Source: Bryobacteraceae bacterium
GTDB lineage: Bacteria > Acidobacteriota > Terriglobia > Bryobacterales > Bryobacteraceae
Assembly (NCBI GenBank): GCA_029975915.1
Contig: JARKOC010000436.1
Coordinates: forward strand, 1-61,110
Length of the DNA stretch: 61,110 nt
Direction of reading: 5' to 3'
Position 1 is the stretch's first letter. The number at the start of each line of letters is the position of its first letter. The notes under the pieces are model-generated. The model made no database searches. It was not told where the DNA came from and worked only from the letters and a program-made list of their open reading frames with translations. The position numbers and the translations under genes were made by a program. Of this stretch, positions 43,817 to 53,019 are shown piece by piece.

Positions 43817-45337
43817 CTAGCTCCAGTAGTTACGGTCCAACCCACGATACTGCACAGCCTCTGCAACATGCTTGGACTGGATCGCTTCCTGCCCCGTCAG
43901 ATCCGCGATCGTCCTCGCCACTTTTAGGATTCTGTCGTGCGCCCGCGCCGAAAGCCCCAGACGCCGCACCGCCGTCTCGAGCGTCCGTTCACCCGCCCCG
44001 TCCAGCGGACACAGCGCACGAAGCCTGGAAGCTGGGATCAATGCATTCACGAAACCGCGCTGCTGTTGGACCTGCCTCGCCGCCAACACACGGGCCCGCA
44101 TCTCGGCTGAACTCGACCCGGCGCGCTGCCCGCGCAACTCCTGGAATGGAACCGCCGGAACCTCGATGTGAAGATCGATCCGGTCCAGCAGCGGTCCACT
44201 GATCTTGCCAAGATACTTCTGGACGATGGCGCCCGTGCACCGGCATTCGCGAGTTTGGTCGCCAAGGAAACCGCACGGGCAAGGGTTCATCGCGGCCACG
44301 AGGGTGAAATTGGACGGGAAGACAAGGCATGCCTGTGAACGGGCGATCGTCACGGCGCGGTCTTCCAAAGGTTGCCGCAGCAGCTCCAGTACGTTTCTGG
44401 GAAACTCTGGCAACTCGTCGAGAAAAAGAACTCCATGGTGCGCCAGCGATACCTCGCCGGGCCGGGGCACGCCCATTCCGCCACCCAGCAGCCCAGCGGC
44501 TGAAATGGTGTGATGGGGCGCTCGAAACGGTCTGGCAGAAAGCAGACCGGCGCCTTTTGCCAGAGCGCCGGCCACGCTGTGGATCTGAGTGGTTTCGAGC
44601 GCCTCTTGAAAGTTGAATGGCGGAAGGATGCCCGGCAACCGCCGCGCCAGCATCGTCTTGCCTGACCCCGGCGGTCCGAGCAGCAGGACATTGTGTCCAC
44701 CCGCCGCCGCGACCTCCAGCGCGCGCTTCGCCGTCGCCTGCCCTCTGACGTCGGCGAAGTCGTGGTCCGGATCAGTCTGGAAATCCACCCCAACCGGCTT
44801 CGCAACGGCGGATTGGAACTCCAGCGGCCGGTTCAACGCATTTACCGCCTCGCTGATGTGAGACGCACCAAAGACCTCGATTCCTTCCACTACGGCCGCC
44901 TCGTCGGCGTTCTCTTTCGGCACGATCAACCGGCGCAGTCCGTTCCGTTTGGCGCAGATGGCGATGGACAGAGCTCCGCGGATCGGACGAATTGTCCCAT
45001 CCAGCGACAACTCGCCAGCGATGGCGTGGTCTGGGCACGGTTTCACCGTCCCCATGGCCCCCAAAATCGCCACGGCCATGGGCAGATCGAAACCCGCCCC
45101 CTCTTTCTTCAGGTTCGCCGGCGCAAGGTTCACCGTCAGCGACCGGCTCGGATACGTGAACCCGGAGTTCATCATCGCCGACCGGATCCGCTCGCGGCTC
45201 TCGCGTACGGCCGCGTCCGGCAGCCCCACCATGATCATCTCCCGGTTGACCGAGGAGCCGTACATGTCCACTTCGACATCGACCGGGTGCGCGTCAATCC
45301 CAAATACCGACGCGCTGCGAGTACGGAACAGTGCCAC
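43817..45337 (-). CDS. YifB/ComM family Mg-chelatase-like AAA+ ATPase
   Basis: The 506-residue protein has the YifB layout: N-terminal ChlI domain (IVGLPDAAVRESRERIRSAM, VNLAPANLKKEGAGFDLPMAVAIL), Walker A LGPPGSGKTMLARR, LFLDELPEF Walker B, FTLVAAMNPCPCGFLGD and a C-terminal domain. Homologue ComM helps branch migration during natural transformation. It has the full normal length of the family. Confidence 0.93.
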   Translation of the reverse strand: MALFRTRSASVFGIDAHPVDVEVDMYGSSVNREMIMVGLPDAAVRESRERIRSAMMNSGFTYPSRSLTVNLAPANLKKEGAGFDLPMAVAILGAMGTVKPCPDHAIAGELSLDGTIRPIRGALSIAICAKRNGLRRLIVPKENADEAAVVEGIEVFGASHISEAVNALNRPLEFQSAVAKPVGVDFQTDPDHDFADVRGQATAKRALEVAAAGGHNVLLLGPPGSGKTMLARRLPGILPPFNFQEALETTQIHSVAGALAKGAGLLSARPFRAPHHTISAAGLLGGGMGVPRPGEVSLAHHGVLFLDELPEFPRNVLELLRQPLEDRAVTIARSQACLVFPSNFTLVAAMNPCPCGFLGDQTRECRCTGAIVQKYLGKISGPLLDRIDLHIEVPAVPFQELRGQRAGSSSAEMRARVLAARQVQQQRGFVNALIPASRLRALCPLDGAGERTLETAVRRLGLSARAHDRILKVARTIADLTGQEAIQSKHVAEAVQYRGLDRNYWS

Positions 45338-45382
45338 ATTATTTAGTGGCCCGAACCGGCGCGCCCTCTCATTTCCAGCTAG

Positions 45383-46228
45383 CTATTTTTCGACTTTGAA
45401 GGTCAGCGTTTGTTCCGCCTGGGTTTGGCCGAGCGTGTCCCGTGCATTGATCACGATGGAGTAGACTCCCGGTGTCAAGTCAGACGACAGGTTCAGGCTG
45501 ATCGCCCCGTTCATGAGGCGTTTCGGGTAGTAGGGCGTGTCTGACTCAGCCGCTGCCTTCGGCTCCTCGTACATCAGACGGCCCGACGGCCGCAGCACCT
45601 TCAGCCCGTACTCCACCTCGAAGCGGTTCTTCTCCCCCACTTTGAATCCGCCCAACTGGAATCGCAGCACCAGTTCGTCGCCAGGACGGTAGACGGCCTC
45701 ATCCATGGGCGGTCCGCCGCCACCCGGCCGGTAGAAGCCTGCGTTGATAATCGAAAACTCCGCCGTCTCTGGGAGCGGCGGTCCGCCGACGTTGAATTCG
45801 ACCGGATGCTCGACGCTCTTTTGCTCGTTTTCGTCACTGACTCTGATCAACAGCTTGTACCGCCCCGGTTTAAGTTGGGGAGGCAGCGGAAGGGTTTGCG
45901 ACACTTTGGGCAGCCAGTTCTCATCGTTGTGGCTGACCTCCTCGCCGATCGCGCCGTTCACCGGTTCCCACAACAGCCGCCCATCGGGATCTGAAGCATA
46001 GATCAGCCAGCGCAAGTCGACGCGGTCGTTCTTGACCGAGTAGCCTGCGATGCGAAAGCTGAAATACAGCAACTCCCCGCCGGAGAACAGCCGGTCGGCC
46101 GGAATGGAGGGCGCATTTTCGCCTCGGTCGTGCAGGACCGCTTGGACAACGCTAAGAGTGCGTGTCTGCGCCGGCTTGGACGGTGGCGCGGCCACCAAGC
46201 CAAGGACAATCATTCCGGCGGCCAGCAT
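45383..46228 (-). CDS. secreted beta-sandwich protein of unknown function
   Basis: The 281-residue protein has a signal peptide (MIVLGLVAAPPSKPAQT) and two Ig-like or beta-sandwich halves (residues about 25-145 and 155-280), each with a GGELLYFSFRIAGY or GDELVLRFQLGGF type strand and a LKPGRYKLLIRVSD or LTPGVYSIVINARD ending. The duplication is internal. No family is recognised. It is followed upstream by a lipoprotein gene eight bases away, and probably forms an operon with it. Confidence 0.65.
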   Translation of the reverse strand: MLAAGMIVLGLVAAPPSKPAQTRTLSVVQAVLHDRGENAPSIPADRLFSGGELLYFSFRIAGYSVKNDRVDLRWLIYASDPDGRLLWEPVNGAIGEEVSHNDENWLPKVSQTLPLPPQLKPGRYKLLIRVSDENEQKSVEHPVEFNVGGPPLPETAEFSIINAGFYRPGGGGPPMDEAVYRPGDELVLRFQLGGFKVGEKNRFEVEYGLKVLRPSGRLMYEEPKAAAESDTPYYPKRLMNGAISLNLSSDLTPGVYSIVINARDTLGQTQAEQTLTFKVEK

Positions 46229-46235
46229 TGGGAGC

Positions 46236-46778
46236 CTACTTCGAGGCGGGCGGTACGGTATCTGCGCCCGGCATGCTGAATCCCTCCAAACTCAGCGGGA
46301 TTTCGATGAAGGCTTCCTGTTCCTTCTCCGCATCCCCACCGCTTGTGACCGCCAGTTTGTAGCTCGCCATCGGCACATCGAAGACAATCTTGCCCGACAA
46401 TGTCTCTACTGGGCGCAGCACCCGCATCAGGCCCAGCCAGCCGGTAAATCCGGCCAGTTTCTGCTCCTCTATGATCCGATTGCCCTTTTCGTCGACCAAG
46501 AACAGGAGTGGCACCCCAGCCTCCTCCGACCCGCCGCTGACTACGGATATGTCGAGCACCAGAAAGCGGTTTTTCGGTGTGGTCACGCCGTCGCTGGTTT
46601 CAATCGATTCCCGCCATTCGCTGTGGAGGACGGTGTAGGAGAGTGGCCCTACCGCCGCCGGCGCGCCCATCACGTAAGTCTTGTCGGTGCCCGTTTTCGA
46701 CCCGCTCCCGGCTCCGGAACACCCGGCCAGCAAGGCAAGAGCCGCCACCGCGCACACCTTGAAAAACTGCATCTCCAT
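46236..46778 (-). CDS. lipoprotein with DUF4352-like (telokin-like) domain
   Basis: The 180-residue protein has a lipobox (ALLAGC, lipidated Cys near residue 20) and then a beta-rich domain (LSYTVLHSEWRESIE, NRFLVLDISVVSGG, GKIVFDVPMASYKLAV) resembling DUF4352 immunoglobulin-like lipoproteins. Function is unknown. It precedes the secreted protein gene by eight bases. Confidence 0.7.
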   Translation of the reverse strand: MEMQFFKVCAVAALALLAGCSGAGSGSKTGTDKTYVMGAPAAVGPLSYTVLHSEWRESIETSDGVTTPKNRFLVLDISVVSGGSEEAGVPLLFLVDEKGNRIIEEQKLAGFTGWLGLMRVLRPVETLSGKIVFDVPMASYKLAVTSGGDAEKEQEAFIEIPLSLEGFSMPGADTVPPASK

Positions 46779-46969
46779 ACCTCCGAAACGAGAAACAGAC
46801 TCGTAGAACTAAAAGGTACCCGAATGAGCAGGGCGCTGCAATGCTCGATTCCGCGTTCAAGTTCCAGGACCAGAGTACGTGTTCTGCTTGCCCGGCACGG
46901 GCGCTGGGCATATCCTGATTGTTCGGGGCGGGCGGGCCCTGCCCAGGACGCGCGATTAACTTCTACTCA

Positions 46970-47977
46970 ATGGACAACCTGACACACACCCTGACCGGAA
47001 TCGTCCTTTCGCGCGCCGGACTCAACAGAGCAGTCCCAAGGGCATCGCTTCTGCTTGCTCTGGCTTCAAACGCCCCTGACCTGGATGTCGTCACCAGCCT
47101 CAACGGAAGCCTGGCATACCTTCATCACCATCGTGGCTGGACCCATGCTTTCGCCTTCGCGCCGCTGGTTGCGTTGGCGCCGCTGCCTGTCTGGGCCTGG
47201 TTCTGCCGCCGCGACATGCCTGTGCGCCGCCAATGGCTCATCGCCTGGCTGGTCTCCATCGCCGGTGTTGCCGCACACCATCTCATGGACTGGCTGAACG
47301 TCTATGGCGTCCGGCTTCTATTGCCGTTCCGCTCGGACTGGTTCCGTCTGGACCTCGTTTACATCGTCGATCTCTGGGTTTGGCTCATTCTCTTCTTGGC
47401 GATGGCCGCGCCTGCCCTCACACGTCTGGTCTATGGCGAAATGGGCGCCAAAGCAGGCCCTGGACGGGGTACAGCCTGGTTCGCCATCATCCTGCTCGGC
47501 TGCTATTTTGGACTCCGGTGGGAGACTCATGACCGGGCACTGAGACAACTCGAATCCCGTCTCTACCGCGGACTCCCGCCCCTCCGGTCAATCGCCGCTC
47601 CCGGCCCCGTCAACCCGCTGCGTTGGACCGGGCTGGTCGAGACCACCCGTGCCTGGCACATGGTCGACATCGACCTGACCCGCCCCTTTGACCCTGAAAC
47701 CGGCGAGACCTTTTACCGCCCCGGGCTTACCCCTGCGGTCGCTGCCGTTCGGCGCACCGGAACCGCCCGGCAATTCCTCGAATTCGCTCAGTTCCCAGTC
47801 TGGCGTGTTCTGCCGTCGGCTGAGGGCCAGGGCGCCGTCGAGGTGCGCATCCATGACATTCGATTCGGCCCGCCGGATGAAATGCGCTTCACCGCCCGTT
47901 TCCTGGTCCAGCCCGGCGGCCGGGTTTCCAGCGAGGAGTTCCTGTTTGGTTCGTTGGGAGGAGGCGACCCGCGATGA
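46970..47977 (+). CDS. YdjM/YbcI-family membrane metal-dependent hydrolase-like protein
   Basis: The 335-residue protein has four to five membrane segments and the family hallmarks MDNLTHTLTG at the start, NAPDLDVV (metal-binding Asp), HRGWTHAFAF (His pair) and AAHHLMDWLNVYG. Members are called LexA-regulated membrane metal-dependent hydrolases, though activity is poorly documented. The ATG at 46970 is chosen since it begins the conserved motif. The aldehyde dehydrogenase gene overlaps its end by four bases (ATGA). Confidence 0.85.
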   Translation: MDNLTHTLTGIVLSRAGLNRAVPRASLLLALASNAPDLDVVTSLNGSLAYLHHHRGWTHAFAFAPLVALAPLPVWAWFCRRDMPVRRQWLIAWLVSIAGVAAHHLMDWLNVYGVRLLLPFRSDWFRLDLVYIVDLWVWLILFLAMAAPALTRLVYGEMGAKAGPGRGTAWFAIILLGCYFGLRWETHDRALRQLESRLYRGLPPLRSIAAPGPVNPLRWTGLVETTRAWHMVDIDLTRPFDPETGETFYRPGLTPAVAAVRRTGTARQFLEFAQFPVWRVLPSAEGQGAVEVRIHDIRFGPPDEMRFTARFLVQPGGRVSSEEFLFGSLGGGDPR

Positions 47978-49398
47978 ACGAATACGGGCTTTGGATTGGC
48001 GGCAGGCAGGTCAGAACCGGCCGTGTCGAAACGGTATCGATTCCTTATGATGGGTCTCCCTTTGCGGGCGTCCATCTGGCTGGTGCGAAGGAACTCGAGG
48101 CAGCGATCCAGGCTGCCGTCCAGGCCAAACCTGTGATGCGTTCCATGACCGCGGCCGGACGCTTCGACATCCTGCACCGTGCATATCACTTGATGATGGA
48201 GAGAAAAGACGAGTTTGGCCGCACGGTCTCGTCTGAATCCGGCAAGCCGCTGCGGGAGGGACTGCTCGAAGCCGAACGCGCAGCGCAGACCCTGCTATTC
48301 AGTGCCGAACAGGCGCTCGCTCTCGCCGGTGAGGTCGTGCCCATGGACGCGTCCCAGGCTGGCGCCGGGCGCATGGCGATGACCGTCCGGGAACCAGTTG
48401 GCGTCATCGCCGCCATCACGCCCTTCAACTTCCCCTTGAACCTATCGCTCCACAAAATCGGTCCGGCCATCGCCGGCGGAAACACGGTGGTTCATAAACC
48501 AGCCAGCGCGACTCCGGTCAGCGCGCTCCTGCTCGCCCGGCTCTTCGCCGAAGCGGGCCTGCCCGAGGGTGCGCTAAACGTCGTGGCCGGCCACGGGGCC
48601 GAGGTCGGAGATCCACTGGTCGAGGACCCGCGCGTCGCCATGGTCACATTTACCGGCAGCGCTGAGGTCGGCCTGCGCATCCGCCAGCGTGCCGGCCTCA
48701 AGAAGGTCACCCTCGAATTGGGCAACAACTCGGCGCTCATTGTCCACGACGACGCCGATCTCGACGAATGCGCCGCCCGCGCTGTTCCAGGGGCGTTTGC
48801 TCATTCCGGCCAAGTCTGCATCTCCATCCAGCGGATCCTCGTCCACAAGGACGTCGCCGGTGAATTCACGGCCCGCTTCCTGAAGATTACTGCCGGCCTC
48901 AAGATCGGTCATCCCCTTGACGCCGCCACACAGGTCAGTTCGCTGATCAATGCCGCCGAGGCCACGCGAGCCGAACGGTGGATTCGATTCGCCGAGGCAG
49001 GGGGCGCTCAGGTGCTCGCCGGCGGCGTCCGCAGCGGCGCCACTCTCACCCCGGCCGTGCTGGCCGATGTCGCCGCCGAGTCGGATCTTTGGAGAAACGA
49101 AGCTTTCGCTCCCGTGGCGTGTTTCCGGACCTACGCTACCCTCGACGAAGCGATCTCTCTCATGAACGCGTCCCCTTATGGCCTCCAGGCCGGCATCTTC
49201 ACCCGGAGCCTGGATGCGGCCTTCGAGGCCGCTCTCCAGGCTAAGGTCGGCGGATTCCTGATCAACGATGTGCCGCAATACCGTCTCGACCACATGCCCT
49301 ATGGCGGCGTCAAACTCAGCGGCATGGGCCGTGAAGGCCCCAAGTACGCCATCGAGGAGATGACCGAACCGAAATTGATCAGTTGGCGGTGGAAGTAG
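47974..49398 (+). CDS. NAD(P)-dependent aldehyde dehydrogenase
   Basis: The 474-residue protein has the ALDH fold: ITPFNFPLNLSLHKIGPAIAGGN (cofactor/Asn motif), TFTGSAEVG, the general base Glu at about 248 in LELGNNSALIV and the nucleophilic Cys at about 282 in HSGQVCISIQR. Sequence resembles lactaldehyde/succinate-semialdehyde-type ALDHs. It oxidises an aldehyde to acid; which one is not visible. It overlaps the YdjM-like gene by four bases and is convergent with the adaptor gene. Confidence 0.92.
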   Translation: MNEYGLWIGGRQVRTGRVETVSIPYDGSPFAGVHLAGAKELEAAIQAAVQAKPVMRSMTAAGRFDILHRAYHLMMERKDEFGRTVSSESGKPLREGLLEAERAAQTLLFSAEQALALAGEVVPMDASQAGAGRMAMTVREPVGVIAAITPFNFPLNLSLHKIGPAIAGGNTVVHKPASATPVSALLLARLFAEAGLPEGALNVVAGHGAEVGDPLVEDPRVAMVTFTGSAEVGLRIRQRAGLKKVTLELGNNSALIVHDDADLDECAARAVPGAFAHSGQVCISIQRILVHKDVAGEFTARFLKITAGLKIGHPLDAATQVSSLINAAEATRAERWIRFAEAGGAQVLAGGVRSGATLTPAVLADVAAESDLWRNEAFAPVACFRTYATLDEAISLMNASPYGLQAGIFTRSLDAAFEAALQAKVGGFLINDVPQYRLDHMPYGGVKLSGMGREGPKYAIEEMTEPKLISWRWK

Positions 49399-49402
49399 GC
49401 AG

Positions 49403-50434
49403 CTACTTCAAGTGGATGGCCACAGTTGCTGTCATGCCAGGACGGATGAGTGGTGTCGGACTGGCAAACTCCACGTAAGCCTTGCCATTCTCGACCAAAC
49501 GAACCTGCGCCGGAAGACTCCCCGTAATCTCAGCGACATAGACCTCCGCCGGACTCCCCACCGGGATGCGCGGCATCAGGTCGGTCGCGATGTCCATCAC
49601 CGCCTCCATCATTGTCAAATCCACTGCCACCACAATCAACGCCTCCGTGCCGGCCTTCACTTCTTCGCCCGCCTGTTTCGCGATGGAGATGATCACACCG
49701 TCTGAAGGAGACAGCAGTTGGGCCGCGGCCAGCCCCGCCTTGGCTTCATCGTAGGCGGCCTCGCCTTCCGCAACCTGCTTCTTTGCTACGTCGATATCTT
49801 TGGCGATCTGGGCCATCCGGTCCCGCAAGGATTTCGATAGGTTGCTCAGCGATTCCTCTTCGGCCCTCGCTTCCTCGAATGCGGCCTGTGCGGCCTCGAA
49901 CACCTTGCGCGGCGTGGCCCCTTCGCGGTGGAGCATCAGTTGGCGCTGATAAGTTCGTTCAGCCCTCTGGCGCTCGGAGGACGCCCGCGAAGCGTCAGCC
50001 GCCTGGCGCGATTCCTCCAGGCGGACCGTGAGCAATTGGCTTTCGAGGGTGCTGAGTCTTGTCTTGAGCCGCTCCAACTCAAGCGCCGCTTCCTTCTCGT
50101 TTTCCACAAGCACTTCGTTCTTGATGGACCCGAGGATCTGGCCTTCGAACACCTCGTCGCCGGGCTTCACCACGAACTCGTCCAGAACCCCGTCCACTGG
50201 AACATCCACCGGAACTGTATTCCTGGCCTGGAGCGTCGCTTGGAACTTCACCATCGCGCCTGCGGGCAGCGGCGCGGCCTGTCCGGACGCTGGCTTCGGT
50301 CTCGGGGGCCGGTTGCGGCTTTTCCACAGATAGAACCCGCCCCCGCCCGCGGCCAGCAGGATGAATACGGCGGCGGCCAGCAATCGACGGCTCATAGTCT
50401 GATCATAGGGGAATTCGGCTGGCTTCTTAGCCAT
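49403..50434 (-). CDS. HlyD/RND-type periplasmic adaptor protein
   Basis: The 343-residue protein has one N-terminal membrane segment (LLAAAVFILLAAGGGGFYLW), a lipoyl/barrel half (VDVPVDGVLDEFVVKPGDEVFEGQILGSI), a long coiled coil (about 95-220) and the second barrel (LLSPSDGVIISIAKQAGEEVKAG). It is a membrane-fusion protein for an efflux or export pump whose other parts are not in this window. A later start (ATG 50395) is possible; the first one gives a short cytosolic N-terminus. Confidence 0.85.
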   Translation of the reverse strand: MAKKPAEFPYDQTMSRRLLAAAVFILLAAGGGGFYLWKSRNRPPRPKPASGQAAPLPAGAMVKFQATLQARNTVPVDVPVDGVLDEFVVKPGDEVFEGQILGSIKNEVLVENEKEAALELERLKTRLSTLESQLLTVRLEESRQAADASRASSERQRAERTYQRQLMLHREGATPRKVFEAAQAAFEEARAEEESLSNLSKSLRDRMAQIAKDIDVAKKQVAEGEAAYDEAKAGLAAAQLLSPSDGVIISIAKQAGEEVKAGTEALIVVAVDLTMMEAVMDIATDLMPRIPVGSPAEVYVAEITGSLPAQVRLVENGKAYVEFASPTPLIRPGMTATVAIHLK

Positions 50435-50490
50435 TCCCGATTTTGTTATGCTTCCAGAGCGCGGTCATACTTGGAGGATGCGGATTCGAA

Positions 50491-50742
50491 ATGAGACTCG
50501 GTGACGAAGTTGACGACTTTTGCGCCAAGTGCAAGCGACTGACCAACCACTTCATACTGGCCATGGTGGGCGACACCGTGGTCCGTGTCCGCTGCCGCAC
50601 ATGTTACAACGAACAGGAGTTCCGCAACAGCGTGCCCTTGCCTCCTCGCCCCCGTGCTCCAAGGAAAACCGTGGATGCGGCCGCCGCCGGCCCAGCGACC
50701 CCTGCTGCCAGTTCGGCCGATCCACCTGTTGAACCAGAGTAG
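50491..50742 (+). CDS. small double-CxxC (zinc-ribbon-like) protein
   Basis: The 83-residue protein has CAKC and CRTC pairs about 25 residues apart (DDFCAKCKRLTNHFILA, VRVRCRTCYNEQEF), the arrangement of a zinc ribbon, followed by a proline/alanine-rich acidic tail. A GGAGG lies about 14 bases before the ATG. It could bind nucleic acid or a protein; no function is known. It is divergent from the adaptor gene. Confidence 0.7.
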   Translation: MRLGDEVDDFCAKCKRLTNHFILAMVGDTVVRVRCRTCYNEQEFRNSVPLPPRPRAPRKTVDAAAAGPATPAASSADPPVEPE

Positions 50743-50758
50743 GACGGCAATTCTGACA

Positions 50759-52969
50759 TCAGCGGGTTGCCTCCCGCTTAATGTCTCTGACAACTTCATC
50801 CCGTCGCTCGGTATCGAGTTCCTTTTCCAGCCGGCGCAATGCGACGCCCACGACGTCCCTGTGGTGGAGTGTCGAACCAATCTTTTCGTCTTCTACCAAC
50901 CGCAGCCAGATGTCGTGCAGCCTGTCGACGTCTTCTGGCCACAACCGCGGCGGATGCGGTCCAAGGTTGACATACATCGGTTCTCTGTCCGGACTGATGA
51001 TCTCGAGCGAGAAGGGCGTCTTAGGGGCGGGTAGCGTTTCCCACGCCATCCCGATGCGGCGTGCAAGCTCTTCACTCGCCATCGTTCTCGATACGCCTGT
51101 CACCAGCCGCGAGGCTTGAAGGTTTTGCGCCGTCTGCACCATTGCGATGAACGGGTCGGTGGCGGGCACAACAAGTAGTTCGACGGGCTTGCCCTCTTTC
51201 TCAGCCAGCGCGACCACACGGGTAAAAAGTTCCCGCTCGTAGTCGCTGAAGATCTGCTGGTCGCGCAGCTCGTACTCGGCATCGCCAGTCACCAGCGGAC
51301 GGACGGTCATCACCACCACGTCATGGCGCCTCAGGTTTGTTTTCGCGAGCACGCGCTTGAGGTGCTCCATGTTGTGGAAGTCGCGGATGGCCACCAGCAC
51401 CGCGCCAGGCCGGGCCTGAAGGCTGGCTGCGGCTACATGTTCCTGGTGGTCAAGGTTGAACTCCTCGAGCCCTTTCTGGCTCGACTCGCGGCGTTTGTTC
51501 AGCCGCTCCGACACATAGAAGACCAAATACAGAAGGACCGTGAAGCTGATCCCGTAAACCGTCGCTACTTTCTTGGTGAGCAGGTTTGCGATGGCCACCA
51601 TGAAAAGGGCGAGGACCGTTGCCGCGAGGCCGGCCGGGATCTCTGTCTTCCCGATCCGGAAATTGAGCGGCATCTTGTATTCCTGGTCCGTCCGCTGGAA
51701 ACGCAGAGCTAGCACCCCAAGACCTTTCATGGCGAAGCTCCAAACCACGCCGAAGGCATAAGCCTCGCCCAGCAGATAGACATCACCGCCGCTGAAGATG
51801 ATCGTCCCCAGTTGCAATAGCGTGATCAGGTTGATGATCCGGAACGTCGTGCCAAATCTCTTGTGTGGCTTGCGGAACCACTCGGTGAGGACTCCATCCT
51901 CGGCCACGCGATTGAGAACGCCATTGGCCCCAATGATCGACGTGTTCACCGCGCCCGACAGAATCAGCCCGCCGACAATCACGACGAAAATGTGGAAACC
52001 AAGTTTCAAGGTCTCTGGACCGGCCAGGCTCATCGTCAAACCGGCGAGCAGGTTGTCGTAGTACTTCGGCCTGACTGCGTCCGGGATAATCATCACCGCG
52101 AACAGCGATAACAGGCCGGTGCTCAGCAGGGCATAGACGCAGACGATATTCGCCGTGATCTTCAGGTTCTTAATCTTGGGTGAGGCGATCTCCCGGTAAA
52201 TTTGAGCGAGTGTCTCAAATCCGCTCATCGCCAGAAGCGAGTGCCCGAAAGCGATCAGCATGGCCGCGGCCCAAATGGACGGCCAGAAGGTCCCGTGCAG
52301 CCACCCTAGCGAATGGCTGTCGAATTTCAGGTTCTCGAGTGTTGGCGCCGGCGGAAGCTGGACATTGTCCTGGAGCAGCAACGTGATCGGGCACCAGATG
52401 AGAAGCGCCACCACCATAACGGTGGTGATTTGCATGATTCTGAGGGCCTTGGTCGACGATTCGTGAATGCCCTTGATGTTCTGCCACCAGAAGTACCCGG
52501 TCACAGTGACGCCAAAGGCCGCGGCGAACCAGTTCTCGTTCAACCGGAGCGAGGAGTGCGTCATCTCGCTCAACTCGTTGAACAGGTAGCCCAAGTAGTG
52601 GCCCGCGCTAACACTGGAGATCGGTCCTGTCAGGATGTAATCCACAACCAGGGCGGAGACGGAAAGCTTGGCCGTCTTTGGGCCAATACTGTCCCGCACG
52701 ACGACATACACGCCGCCGCGGACAAACATGCCGCAGCTTTCCATGTAGATTGAGCGAACGGCGAATGCAAAGAACATCACCGCCAGGACGAACCAGGGGG
52801 CGGCAGGACCAACGGCCCGTTCCGTGATGCCGCCGACGTAGAACATTGTGGAGGCAAGGTCGCTCAGAACAATCGATGCGCCACGCCAGAAGGAGATGAA
52901 GGAGAGTGCGACGGTGGTGGCCACCACAACTTTGGTGGTGGCCACCGGTCGCTGTTCTGGATCAGACAT
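50759..52969 (-). CDS. APC-family amino-acid permease with a large C-terminal cytoplasmic domain
   Basis: The 736-residue protein has about 12 membrane segments in the first 490 residues (FISFWRGASIVLSDLASTMFYVGG, SGAVNTSIIGANGVLNRVAEDGVLTEWF) and then about 230 residues of soluble region with two UspA-like or nucleotide-binding-like halves (ARPGAVLVAIRDFHNMEHL, PVELLVVPATDPFIAMVQTAQNLQASRLVTG). It resembles APC permeases with universal-stress-type tails found in Acidobacteria. Substrate unknown. The N-terminal VATTKVVVATTV coding stretch contains a direct repeat of bases. Confidence 0.82.
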   Translation of the reverse strand: MSDPEQRPVATTKVVVATTVALSFISFWRGASIVLSDLASTMFYVGGITERAVGPAAPWFVLAVMFFAFAVRSIYMESCGMFVRGGVYVVVRDSIGPKTAKLSVSALVVDYILTGPISSVSAGHYLGYLFNELSEMTHSSLRLNENWFAAAFGVTVTGYFWWQNIKGIHESSTKALRIMQITTVMVVALLIWCPITLLLQDNVQLPPAPTLENLKFDSHSLGWLHGTFWPSIWAAAMLIAFGHSLLAMSGFETLAQIYREIASPKIKNLKITANIVCVYALLSTGLLSLFAVMIIPDAVRPKYYDNLLAGLTMSLAGPETLKLGFHIFVVIVGGLILSGAVNTSIIGANGVLNRVAEDGVLTEWFRKPHKRFGTTFRIINLITLLQLGTIIFSGGDVYLLGEAYAFGVVWSFAMKGLGVLALRFQRTDQEYKMPLNFRIGKTEIPAGLAATVLALFMVAIANLLTKKVATVYGISFTVLLYLVFYVSERLNKRRESSQKGLEEFNLDHQEHVAAASLQARPGAVLVAIRDFHNMEHLKRVLAKTNLRRHDVVVMTVRPLVTGDAEYELRDQQIFSDYERELFTRVVALAEKEGKPVELLVVPATDPFIAMVQTAQNLQASRLVTGVSRTMASEELARRIGMAWETLPAPKTPFSLEIISPDREPMYVNLGPHPPRLWPEDVDRLHDIWLRLVEDEKIGSTLHHRDVVGVALRRLEKELDTERRDEVVRDIKREATR

Positions 52970-53019
52970 AGATTAGCCGGGGCCAAGGCCCACAAGCTAT
53001 ATCCTACTATCAAATCAGG

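Noticed and set aside
52913..52946. two 13-base direct repeats GGTGGTGGCCACC
   Set aside because: They lie inside the APC permease coding start and reflect a repeated VATT peptide, so codon usage explains them.
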